From positions 1 to 30,686 of IMG/VR virus record IMGVR_UViG_3300021368_000288: a stretch of DNA of 30,686 nucleotides. One strand, written 5' to 3'. A model generated the notes under the pieces. The model made no database searches. It was not told where the DNA came from and saw only the letters and a program-made list of their open reading frames with translations. Position 1 is the stretch's first letter. Each line of letters starts with the position of its first letter. The position numbers and the translations under genes were made by a program. Shown piece after piece: positions 6,392-12,471 of this stretch. The stretch is from a virus.

Positions 6392-6590
6392 TCTTTACCT
6401 CCTTATTTTTTCCTAGATATTTCATAGTCGTACAACCATCAAAAGTTGCATTACCCCACGCGATATTCTCCGCGTATTTGAATCCTCTGTTTGTGTCTAT
6501 TGTATAGAAATGGATATAACTGTGTTCCACATTCCAATATAAGAACTTATACGTCCAAACAAATTTGTTTGGTATTTTGTTCTCAAACAT
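6381..6590 (-). CDS. Hypothetical early protein, 69 residues
   Basis: An aromatic-rich small protein (FVWTYKFLYWNVEHSYIHFY) of unknown function. ATG 6590 overlaps the stop of the upstream small membrane protein by one base (TGATG), and its end overlaps the annealing-protein gene by 11 bases. The strong overlaps support translation. Confidence 0.7.
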   Translation of the reverse strand: MFENKIPNKFVWTYKFLYWNVEHSYIHFYTIDTNRGFKYAENIAWGNATFDGCTTMKYLGKNKEVKNGS

Positions 6591-6763
6591 CAGAAGATAT
6601 TGTTTTTGTCGAGAATCTCTCCTTTTTGTAACCTAGTTACAAAATCAGATTTATCCTCTAGTCTTTTTTCTGTGATCCATAAAGATATATAACAAAATGT
6701 AAATATCAAACTAATGAATCCATACATTACAAGAAATAGATAAAACCATTCTTGAATCATCAT
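6590..6763 (-). CDS. Small membrane protein, 57 residues
   Basis: Starts MMIQEWFYLFLVMYGFISLI, one long hydrophobic segment at about residues 5-30, then a charged cytoplasmic-type tail (TEKRLEDKSDFVTRLQKGE). It is preceded by the conserved early SD AGGAGGTTGAAATG; ATG 6760 is equally possible and better spaced. It ends in a TGATG overlap with the next gene. Unknown role, possibly host membrane takeover or superinfection exclusion. Confidence 0.7.
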   Translation of the reverse strand: MMIQEWFYLFLVMYGFISLIFTFCYISLWITEKRLEDKSDFVTRLQKGEILDKNNIF

Positions 6764-6774
6764 TTCAACCTCCT

Positions 6775-6918
6775 TTAATATTTGTTTTTTATAAATTTAC
6801 TTTGTAACTTTGTTATAAGTTTTGATACCTTAAATGTAAACTCTAAAACATTTACATCTCCATTGTGATATCTTTCACACCAAAGTTCTATTTCTTTTAC
6901 TTTTTCTGTATCTGTCAT
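6775..6918 (-). CDS. Hypothetical 47-residue protein
   Basis: ATG 6918 overlaps the TGA of the upstream gene (ATGA), and the conserved early SD AGGAGGTTGAAATG lies inside the upstream gene's last codons. It reads MTDTEKVKEIELWCERYHNG and ends in a basic helical tail (KLITKLQSKFIKNKY). Its stop lies two bases before the SD of the next gene. No family recognised. Confidence 0.65.
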   Translation of the reverse strand: MTDTEKVKEIELWCERYHNGDVNVLEFTFKVSKLITKLQSKFIKNKY

Positions 6919-7310
6919 TTCAACCTCCTTTTATATGACTTTAACTTACTTACTAGACTTTTGTGTTCCTTTTTACCTTTTTGTAAAATATGTTTATATT
7001 CTTGATCCTCGTTTTCTCTCCAACAAGTAACAATATCAAACCAATCTCTATCAATACCGTAATCAATTTCTTTTAATATAAAATCCATAATTAAAACATC
7101 TTTTTGATTATCAATACTGAAAATACAATGTTTATCAGGTTTCCAATGATTTGTGTGATCCCAATTAAAATTCTTTTTGTTAAAGAAAGAATCTATATCA
7201 TCTTTAGATATGTCAATTAAATTATCCTCTATATCTTCTTCTAAGTTGATAAAATATAATTCATCATCATAAGGTATAGACCACGTTGTAGAACTCATTT
7301 TAAGTTTCAT
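6915..7310 (-). CDS. Hypothetical early protein, 131 residues
   Basis: Acidic N-terminal two-thirds (NLEEDIEDNLIDISKDDIDS) rich in Trp and aromatic residues (WDHTNHWKPDKHC, DRDWFDIVTCWRE), and a strongly basic C-terminus (KSYKRRLK). No family recognised. The last codons AGG AGG TTG AAA TGA double as the SD of the next gene. Its own RBS is a one-mismatch variant of the shared early motif. Confidence 0.7.
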   Translation of the reverse strand: MKLKMSSTTWSIPYDDELYFINLEEDIEDNLIDISKDDIDSFFNKKNFNWDHTNHWKPDKHCIFSIDNQKDVLIMDFILKEIDYGIDRDWFDIVTCWRENEDQEYKHILQKGKKEHKSLVSKLKSYKRRLK

Positions 7311-7320
7311 ATCAACCTCC

Positions 7321-7485
7321 TTAGAAATTTATTGGATAATGACAATGTTCACAAAAGTAAACCTCATCTAAAACATTTTCACTACCATCGAATTTAATAG
7401 TTTCTTCACAACATAGACAATTAAGAGTCAAACCTTTTAATTTGTTCTTTTCTACTATGTCTTGAAAGAATAATATATTACTCAT
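7321..7485 (-). CDS. Small zinc-ribbon-like protein, first early gene
   Basis: 54 residues: MSNILFFQDIVEKNKLKGLT, then LNCLCCEE and VYFCEHCHYP, i.e. CxCC ... CxxCH, a two-knuckle zinc ribbon with an acidic loop. It follows the conserved early SD (AGGAGG, 5 bases before the ATG) and is the first gene downstream of the putative early promoter at 7504-7532. A small zinc protein at the head of the early operon could be a regulator or a host-takeover factor, but no family is recognised. Confidence 0.7.
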   Translation of the reverse strand: MSNILFFQDIVEKNKLKGLTLNCLCCEETIKFDGSENVLDEVYFCEHCHYPINF

Positions 7486-7495
7486 TTCAACCTCC
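7485..7495 (-). promoter_or_regulatory. Shared early-gene ribosome-binding motif
   Basis: On the minus strand the 11-mer GGAGGTTGAAA stands at the starts of the genes beginning 7485, 6918, 6763, 5225 and 3547 (plus-strand TTTCAACCTCC at 7485-7495, 6918-6928, 6763-6773, 5227-5237 and 3547-3557). The gene at 7310 has a one-mismatch copy (7310-7320). Late genes instead use shorter sites of the type GGAGAATAATG. A further exact copy at 7622-7632 has no start codon after it and lies upstream of the putative early promoter. Confidence 0.85.
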
Positions 7496-7503
7496 TATAT
7501 ATA

Positions 7504-7555
7504 AGATTACTACATGATTAAAATTTTGTCATTGATTTTAGAAAAATTTTGTCAA
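7504..7555 (-). promoter_or_regulatory. Putative early promoter with two 12-bp direct repeats
   Basis: In minus-strand reading, TGACAAAATTTT occurs at 7554-7543 and again at 7531-7520, 23 bases apart. The first copy completes a consensus TTGACA; the second gives ATGACA at 7532-7527, followed after exactly 17 bases by TAATCT (7509-7504), a weak -10. Initiation would fall just before the SD of the first early gene. The repeats may be tandem -35 elements or operator sites for a regulator. Confidence 0.5.
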
Positions 7556-7565
7556 AGGTATGTTA

Positions 7566-7571
7566 TATAAT
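7566..7571 (+). promoter_or_regulatory. Plus-strand TATAAT ahead of structured element
   Basis: A perfect TATAAT on the plus strand. A start site six to seven bases downstream falls at 7577-7578, at the foot of the long helix that begins at 7576. No good -35 is seen at 16-18 bases upstream, and TATAAT can arise by chance in AT-rich DNA, so this is a candidate only. Confidence 0.35.
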
Positions 7572-7575
7572 ATAA

Positions 7576-7690
7576 GTGTTTTTTTAAGGTATCGGCTCCC
7601 TTATCGTGTACGTGCGATTGGTTTCAACCTCCAATACCTTTCAGAAACACAAAAAGAGGAGATTTCAAAATCTCCTCTTTTTAATTTAAG
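7576..7690 (+). ncRNA. Candidate structured small RNA complementary to early RBSs
   Basis: Bases 7576-7595 face 7631-7650 in a 20/20 inverted repeat with 17 pairable positions (16 Watson-Crick, one G-U; mismatches at 7584/7642, 7585/7641 and 7593/7633). The 35-base apical part holds a five-pair hairpin (ATCGT 7603-7607 with GCGAT 7614-7618) and the unpaired or weakly paired TTTCAACCTCC (7622-7632). That sequence is the exact complement of the RBS motif of at least five early genes. A plus-strand TATAAT precedes it and a perfect terminator hairpin (7651-7682) follows at once. If transcribed on plus, this would be an RNA of about 105 nt able to mask early Shine-Dalgarno sites. The strand is inferred: the repeat folds about equally well on minus. 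No known RNA family is recognised. Confidence 0.45.
7651..7682. terminator. Strong bidirectional hairpin terminator
   Basis: AAAAAGAGGAGATTT (7651-7665) and its exact reverse complement (7668-7682) form a perfect 15-bp inverted repeat with a 2-base centre. There is a GC-containing core and A/T runs on both sides, so it can end transcripts from either direction. It lies just after the last late gene (ending 7709) on minus, and just after the structured element on plus. It is the only clear intrinsic terminator I found. Confidence 0.9.
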
Positions 7691-7708
7691 ATCCTAAAAA
7701 GTCTATTG

Positions 7709-7855
7709 CTAGATCCCTTTAAGTTCTTCCTCTAATTCTAGTAAAAGTTTATTATTTTTACTATTCATATACTTGATGAAATCAAACATCTCGTAATAGA
7801 AGATCTTCAACAAATTACGTAGATCTAGTTTGAATTGTAACCAAGTTTTACTCAA
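7709..7855 (-). CDS. Small protein encoded after the holin
   Basis: 48 residues from a TTG start at 7855 that overlaps the holin stop, with GAGGA about five bases upstream. It reads (M)SKTWLQFKLDLRNLLKIFYY and ends in an acidic helical stretch (KLLLELEEELKGI). It fills most of the space between the holin and the terminator. Unknown function; a lysis accessory role is suggested only by position. Confidence 0.5.
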   Translation of the reverse strand: MSKTWLQFKLDLRNLLKIFYYEMFDFIKYMNSKNNKLLLELEEELKGI

Positions 7856-8064
7856 GCATCCTCAAAGGTTTGCTTTGGTTTATATTGTTCGAGCCCATTC
7901 TGAAGAACGCTAAGGGCACTTGTCAAAAATGCAACGCCCACTAGCTCCATAACTTGTGCGTCTATTATTCCTGTGGAATTTGCAAGATACAAACTGATAG
8001 CAGATTGTAAACCTGTTCTAAACGCCTTATTCAAAACGAACAACCAATATTGTTTATTTTTCAT
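7852..8064 (-). CDS. Holin (r1t-like, two-helix)
   Basis: 70 residues. A short basic N-terminus (MKNKQYWLFVLNKAFRTG) is followed by two hydrophobic segments (LQSAISLYLANSTGII, about 19-34, and VMELVGVAFLTSALSVLQNG, about 38-57) and a polar tail (EQYKPKQTFEDA). The pattern of R-T-x-x-Q-S before helix 1 and S-A-L-S-V-L-Q in helix 2 matches r1t-type holins. It would permeabilise the inner membrane at lysis. It directly follows the DUF5675 gene, with SD AGGAGA upstream. Confidence 0.75.
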   Translation of the reverse strand: MKNKQYWLFVLNKAFRTGLQSAISLYLANSTGIIDAQVMELVGVAFLTSALSVLQNGLEQYKPKQTFEDA

Positions 8065-8081
8065 AGATTTCTCCTATTGAT

Positions 8082-8663
8082 TTATTGAGCTTGAAGTCCT
8101 TTTAAGATTAAAGCTTTCCTGAGAGCACTCATTTCTGCTTTTACCTGTTGTAGTTCTTCAAGTACAGAATTATCAGACGGAGGAATATAATCAGTAGATT
8201 TATTAGATACCATGTCTCCATCGTAATCAATATAAGTAACTGTTACTTCCTCTCCGGATTCAATAACAGGAGCTACACGTTTGTAAACCTCCTTATAAGC
8301 ATCCGTACTTCTACCGATAAAATTATCTTGTGAAGTTTTTCCTAGTAAAAGGCAGCCCGCCGTATCGTCATCGTCATTGCCGATGTGCCAAAGCACGTAT
8401 TTGAATCCTTTGACATTATCAACATGGATCATGCCAATATGATTACTAAATTTACTAAGGTAGCGCGTGTGAAAGCCGCCTTCTTTTCTTAATGATAAGT
8501 TGTACTTGCCTGATGGGATTCGCGTCTCGCCCCATACTTTCGTTGTTTGTTCTTGATCTTCTAAGGTATATGCAAGAAATTCTCGTTTGTTGTTGGACAC
8601 ATCAAAGAGGATTCCATTTGTGAAATCATCAGAACTGTTAAATCTTAATACTTCAAGTTTCAT
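8082..8663 (-). CDS. DUF5675-family protein, probable cell-wall enzyme
   Basis: 193 residues. Blocks typical of DUF5675 are visible: TLEDQ near residue 34, GETRIPSGKYNLSLRKEGG (about 45-63), MIHVDN, VLWHIGNDDDDTAGCLLLG (about 90-108) and GRSTDAYKEV. The His near WHIGN and the Cys in TAGC recall L,D-transpeptidase-like active sites, although the catalytic mechanism of this family is not established as far as I know. The C-terminus ends in a coiled segment (EELQQVKAEMSALRKAL), possibly for oligomerisation. Its position beside the holin points to an endolysin-like role. Confidence 0.7.
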   Translation of the reverse strand: MKLEVLRFNSSDDFTNGILFDVSNNKREFLAYTLEDQEQTTKVWGETRIPSGKYNLSLRKEGGFHTRYLSKFSNHIGMIHVDNVKGFKYVLWHIGNDDDDTAGCLLLGKTSQDNFIGRSTDAYKEVYKRVAPVIESGEEVTVTYIDYDGDMVSNKSTDYIPPSDNSVLEELQQVKAEMSALRKALILKGLQAQ

Positions 8664-8666
8664 AAT

Positions 8667-9887
8667 TTACCTGATAACGTTAATTTTACTCCATTTCTCT
8701 TCTCCACCCAAAACTAATGTTAAGATTCCTGAACTAGAATTACCACCGTAAACATTGTCAAACCATTGTGATCCTGAGTCTAAACTAGGTGCAGTTGCAA
8801 TAAGTCTTGATCCTCCTGCATCAAATACTGAAAATGTATGAAAATGTCCCATAAGTAATACATCTGTATCTGCAACCATAGATCTTGCAAGTGATTGATT
8901 TGCTAACCAATTCTTAGATTTTGCTTGATGATTTGTCCCACCGCTACGCATTTGATGCCCATGTGCTAGAGTTATGATCGTATCTTGTAACTCAAACGTC
9001 ATACTTAGATCGTTTTCAGGTACAAGAAAGTCTATTTTCTTTTTATAATCCGGAGATTCTTTAAATATTTCTGCAAGTTCTTCTAATAACATTACGTCCT
9101 TATTGTCGCCGAATGAGGTATAAGCTTTACCGTTCTTACGATATTCGCCGTGATTCCCGGCTATAAAAGCTGCTATTGTTTTATCAAACATAGGAACTAA
9201 CTCTTTCATTAAGGTATAAACCATTCTCCTAGCTACCTTTTGTTGTTGCCTGTGATCCAAGATTATTGATGATTCTTGCATCGGATAAAATCCCGTGCAG
9301 CCTTCAACTATATCGCCTAATCCTGCTAATAATAACTGATCTATTGGCTCCGTCTTTCTAATCTCTCTTATTTCATCTTTAATCTTAGGAATAGAGTCCA
9401 TCCATCTTTCTACTGTTTGTTCCGTACCCTCTTTACCGATCTGAAGATCAGAGATACATACTGTATAGACTTTACCTTTCTTTAACTTAGTTTTTTTCTT
9501 AGGAATCTTAATTTTCTTAGTTTGATTTAGTAGTTTCTTAAAATCTTCATCTTCCATGAATTTCTTAGAAGATACGATCTTTGCTTTAAAATAATAGAAT
9601 CTTTCTACGTTGCCTGAGCCCATATTATTATCCCAAAACCGTATTTCTGCGGTGCCCGGAACTACTTGATATTTATGTGCATCTTTACCAAAGTATGATT
9701 CTAATTGTTCATTCCAATCAATATTGTTTGATTTCTGTGGAGAAGAGACGATCTCTCCTGATTGTTTTTCCTCTGAAAAGTAACCTGATGGCTCAAATCC
9801 CTGTGGATGTACACGTTTTTTCTTTTTATAAGGAGATCTGTCATAAACAGACTCTTTGAAGTTTTCTAAGTTATTTGAGGAGTCCAT
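8667..9887 (-). CDS. Calcineurin-like metallophosphoesterase
   Basis: 406 residues. The five metallophosphoesterase blocks are all present: SDLQIG at 146-151, GLGDIVEG around 189-196, GNHGE at 244-248, AHGH at 308-311 and GHFH at 347-350, so an intact two-metal site is expected. A basic, Lys-rich segment (KKIKIPKKKTKLKKGK, about 124-139) precedes the catalytic domain, and the first 60 residues look disordered. It may be a nuclease or phosphatase in DNA processing or host takeover; the substrate cannot be told from sequence. It overlaps a small HTH gene by 17 bases. Its place between fibre genes and lysis genes is unusual for a replication function. Confidence 0.85.
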   Translation of the reverse strand: MDSSNNLENFKESVYDRSPYKKKKRVHPQGFEPSGYFSEEKQSGEIVSSPQKSNNIDWNEQLESYFGKDAHKYQVVPGTAEIRFWDNNMGSGNVERFYYFKAKIVSSKKFMEDEDFKKLLNQTKKIKIPKKKTKLKKGKVYTVCISDLQIGKEGTEQTVERWMDSIPKIKDEIREIRKTEPIDQLLLAGLGDIVEGCTGFYPMQESSIILDHRQQQKVARRMVYTLMKELVPMFDKTIAAFIAGNHGEYRKNGKAYTSFGDNKDVMLLEELAEIFKESPDYKKKIDFLVPENDLSMTFELQDTIITLAHGHQMRSGGTNHQAKSKNWLANQSLARSMVADTDVLLMGHFHTFSVFDAGGSRLIATAPSLDSGSQWFDNVYGGNSSSGILTLVLGGEEKWSKINVIR

Positions 9888-10122
9888 CTCTATAATCCCT
9901 GAAATATCGTCTTACTGTGTTGTAACTTAGATGTTTAAAGTGTTCAAAGTGTAACACTAAGTATTGAGCAGCAATAGTATCTGATATAAACTTTTCTTTA
10001 GCTTCTTCTGCTATTTTAATAAAAATAGATCGAGCTTCAGAATTATCTAGGATATAGCGTTGAGATGCAAATTGCCCTGTATTTCGCCCATGTTTATTTT
10101 GAAATTCTTCTAAAGAATCCAT
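9871..10122 (-). CDS. Small HTH-like DNA-binding protein
   Basis: 83 residues. The C-terminal half (ISDTIAAQYLVLHFEHFKHL and SYNTVRRYFRDYRDGLLK) reads as helix-turn-helix with a basic recognition helix. The N-terminus is polar (QNKHGRNTGQFASQRY). The gene has no SD: a TATACT sits nine bases before the ATG and a perfect 6-bp inverted repeat lies directly upstream, so it may have its own promoter and be autoregulated. It is cotranscribed with the phosphoesterase (17-base overlap). Confidence 0.65.
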   Translation of the reverse strand: MDSLEEFQNKHGRNTGQFASQRYILDNSEARSIFIKIAEEAKEKFISDTIAAQYLVLHFEHFKHLSYNTVRRYFRDYRDGLLK

Positions 10123-10137
10123 ACTATATGTAGTATA
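10121..10137 (-). promoter_or_regulatory. Palindrome and -10-like box before HTH/phosphoesterase pair
   Basis: ATACTA (10121-10126) and TAGTAT (10131-10136) form a perfect inverted repeat around TATG, overlapping a minus-strand TATACT at 10137-10132 and the ATG at 10122. There is no Shine-Dalgarno. This is the layout of an operator over a promoter making a very short or leaderless mRNA, and the first product is itself HTH-like. Confidence 0.45.
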
Positions 10138-10157
10138 TACCCTTTATTCAGTATATT

Positions 10158-10478
10158 CTAGCTTGGTTTAGGATTATCGTCTTTGACTTGTTTAACGGCT
10201 TTATACCACGATCCTGTTTTATCTAGTTTGCCTTGATCTATGTCATGCCACAGCGCATCTAATTGATCGTTCCATGATCCATAAGATTCTGTACGTGATC
10301 TTTTATATCCGTTGTTTTGTTCATCTAATTTAGATTGAGCTAAATCTTCAATCGCTGTCTCGTATTCTGCATCAGTAAATTCCCTTACTTGATTATTTAC
10401 TTGTGCTTTCATAGGCTTAGCAGCATTAATCTCTGAAGTAGCTTCAGTTCTAAACTGTTCTATTGTTTTTATTGCCAT
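10158..10478 (-). CDS. Probable tail-fibre accessory/chaperone protein
   Basis: 106 residues with the block RTESYGSWNDQLDALWHDID followed by GSWYKAVKQVKDDNPKP. This 'Y..x..DQLDxLWHDI ... VK..NPKP' arrangement recurs in marine phage proteins next to tail fibres and resembles tail-fibre assembly proteins. The N-terminal half is helical and charged. It follows the last of the beta-sandwich fibre genes and has a good SD. A role in fibre folding or attachment is inferred from position and motif. Confidence 0.55.
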   Translation of the reverse strand: MAIKTIEQFRTEATSEINAAKPMKAQVNNQVREFTDAEYETAIEDLAQSKLDEQNNGYKRSRTESYGSWNDQLDALWHDIDQGKLDKTGSWYKAVKQVKDDNPKPS

Positions 10479-10525
10479 TGTTCTCCTATCTTACTATATA
10501 TTTCTTATACTTACTTCTTTAAACA

Positions 10526-11053
10526 TTAATCTCTTTTCAGACCATACAAAACAAAATTGCCACTAGCTATATTATCTGAAGAAAAATGAAAAGATATACC
10601 ATCACTTGCGGATTGTACAGTATGAACACCGCCACCCTGTCCACCAATTAACAGATTTCCACCTGTAACACTAGTAGTTTCATTTGTTATATAACTGTAA
10701 TCAGCAAGAGGAAAATTAAACAAATAAAATAATCCCTGCATTGTTTGACCTGTGCCTGTGCTACTTGCATAATTAGATGTTTTCCAATGTTGACCATTTG
10801 TAAATTGTGCAGTACTAAATGTTGTATCAGAACGCAAAGCATAAATTGAACTGTCATAATTAGAAGTTGAGTCCGGGCTACCACTTTTGGTAACTCTCAT
10901 ATATAAATTTTTATCAGTAGCGTCTGGTGCTACTTCACTTACCCTACAAACATAAACACTATAAGTAGTGTCAATCCCTGTTAGTGAAACAACAGCTGTT
11001 GCAGAACTAACGTTTGTTTCTTGTATCTTAATTAATTTACCTTTTTCAGCCAT
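10526..11053 (-). CDS. Tail-fibre beta-sandwich protein C' (second cassette)
   Basis: 175 residues, paralogous to the gene at 13409-13918. Shared blocks are GKLIQ/GKLIK, a VSLxGI strand, a YxxDYAY/YDSSIYA segment, GGGVHTVQ (QGGGVHTVQSASDGISFHFS here) and a GNF..Y ending. It is the last member of the second A-B-C cassette and overlaps the previous gene (TAATG). It is probably a virion surface or fibre component; the receptor is unknown. Confidence 0.65.
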   Translation of the reverse strand: MAEKGKLIKIQETNVSSATAVVSLTGIDTTYSVYVCRVSEVAPDATDKNLYMRVTKSGSPDSTSNYDSSIYALRSDTTFSTAQFTNGQHWKTSNYASSTGTGQTMQGLFYLFNFPLADYSYITNETTSVTGGNLLIGGQGGGVHTVQSASDGISFHFSSDNIASGNFVLYGLKRD

Positions 11054-11568
11054 TACAAAACTCCATACATACTTGCACCAAATCTGTCAATAGTACCACT
11101 ATCGACTCTTATTTGTATTCCTGTGATTACTTCAGCAGATTTATGTACACCTATATATTTTTGACCACTATGACTAGAGGTATTTACTTGTTGATGTTGA
11201 AAAAAAGTATAAGAGGCACTAGCTGGCGAATAAAAGTAAGCTACTACACTACCTGCACCAACACTTGTTGCGTCAACATATCCCGCACCCATAAGAAACT
11301 GTGCTTGTCCTGTTGCTCTATCTTGTGTGAAAGAAGATCCATATCTAAGTTGCAAACTAGCATAATCATATTCACTTGCCGTGATCGCACTTCCACTACT
11401 ATCCAATAATCTTAAATCTATATTTTCTGCACCTGCACCATTGATATCTAATTCTGAAAATGTTAATAAATACATATCATATTTAGTAGTAAAAACATCT
11501 GTCATGTCCACACTTGTAACAGAATTGTTTGTTTTTACAGATTTAATAAATTGAAATGAAGTAGGCAT
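11053..11568 (-). CDS. Tail-fibre beta-sandwich protein B' (second cassette)
   Basis: 171 residues, paralogous to 13918-14433. Shared features are VTSVDMTDVFTTKYDMYLL near the start, ASEYDYA, GGVVAY/GSVVAYFYSP, a YTFF segment with the Q-H-Q sequence, and a closing GTIDRFGASMYGVL. The regular alternation of hydrophobic residues indicates a beta-sandwich. Both ends overlap neighbours (TAATG). Confidence 0.65.
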   Translation of the reverse strand: MPTSFQFIKSVKTNNSVTSVDMTDVFTTKYDMYLLTFSELDINGAGAENIDLRLLDSSGSAITASEYDYASLQLRYGSSFTQDRATGQAQFLMGAGYVDATSVGAGSVVAYFYSPASASYTFFQHQQVNTSSHSGQKYIGVHKSAEVITGIQIRVDSGTIDRFGASMYGVL

Positions 11569-12176
11569 TATGAAGAAAACCTTATGCCATACAAACTAAT
11601 ATCAAAATTAGAGTAATTTCCACTATTTTTATAAACCCTTATCCCGTCAACTACACTTGTTTGTTTCATCATATATGAGCCAAAACTACCCATATAATGC
11701 GCGTCATTACTTAATCCTGTTACTTGCGCGGTACAAAAACTATATTTTGTTTTATCGCCTAAGTTGTAAAAGTAGGCATATCCGCCCATACCCTCACCCG
11801 TTGCGTTTCCTGTTCCAAAGCATGTACCAATTCTTGAATCGCTTGTAGTTCTACTTTCCGAGAAATTTTGTGATGGAATATTTGAAAAAGTTTGTCTTGC
11901 TCTTTCGTATGTATTACTTCCGTCCTCTAACACACCATTTTCATAAAATCTAAAATTTATTACTTCTTGATTATCTCCCTCTGATTTCATAGTATTTAAA
12001 GTTATAAAGTGAACATTATATTGATCCTCTTTTATATTTAAAAAATCTACTACCGAAACAGGTATGGCAAAAGATTGTGTTTCAATTAATTCTAATTGTC
12101 CTGCCATTCCTGACCATTGTCCAAAGGAGGTTAGATCATTAATATCTTTTGGACTAAATATTCCTGTATTACTCAT
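11568..12176 (-). CDS. Tail-fibre beta-sandwich protein A' (second cassette)
   Basis: 202 residues, paralogous to 14435-15040. Both start near GIFxPKDIN and share W.G..LELIE, VxxIDF, YxVHxxTxN, LRFYExGVLE, AYxYFYNLG and a final SLVDGIRV...YG. The N-terminal GIFSPKDINDL block is found only in the A members and may be the attachment segment. It overlaps the 100-residue gene upstream by eight bases. Confidence 0.65.
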   Translation of the reverse strand: MSNTGIFSPKDINDLTSFGQWSGMAGQLELIETQSFAIPVSVVDFLNIKEDQYNVHFITLNTMKSEGDNQEVINFRFYENGVLEDGSNTYERARQTFSNIPSQNFSESRTTSDSRIGTCFGTGNATGEGMGGYAYFYNLGDKTKYSFCTAQVTGLSNDAHYMGSFGSYMMKQTSVVDGIRVYKNSGNYSNFDISLYGIRFSS

Positions 12177-12471
12177 TTTCTTCCCATAACCAAGTATTTG
12201 TGTTTAATGTGTAATTATCCGCTGGTTTAGGTGGTATAAAAACATCATTTGTTTCATCATAAGTATAACCTATACTTGCGAAATTTCCTCTGTATGCAGT
12301 TCCACCTGATAAGTGTTCATTACCTATTGTATTATAAGAAGTCCTTTTACAAGTTTGTCCTCTGAAGTTACCGTAATGTTGTTCCCAATCTATACCGTCT
12401 GTATCTTCATCTACACCAACAATTACTTCAACTACTATCGATTCACTATTTAAAAATGCGTAATGTGCCAT
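12169..12471 (-). CDS. Conserved marine-phage structural protein
   Basis: 100 residues that I recognise as a domain common in marine phage genomes: MAHYAFLNSESIVVEVIVGV, then DWEQHYGNFRGQTCKRTSYN, then RGNFASIGYTYDETNDVFIP and a final WLWEENE. It usually lies among tail-fibre genes; its biochemical role is not established. It links the glycine-rich adhesin to the second cassette, with TAATG overlap at its start. Confidence 0.7.
   Translation of the reverse strand: MAHYAFLNSESIVVEVIVGVDEDTDGIDWEQHYGNFRGQTCKRTSYNTIGNEHLSGGTAYRGNFASIGYTYDETNDVFIPPKPADNYTLNTNTWLWEENE

Noticed and set aside
7622-7632. The RBS motif here as the remnant of a lost early gene
   Set aside because: No ATG, GTG or TTG at suitable spacing follows on minus, and it lies upstream of the putative early promoter. 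Kept only as an alternative to the small-RNA idea.
7585-7643. tRNA-like features (TTCAACC loop, 6-7 bp closing stem)
   Set aside because: Only about 57 bases, no D arm, a six-base apical loop and an imperfect T stem. The similarity arises from the RBS-complement sequence, so no tRNA is called.
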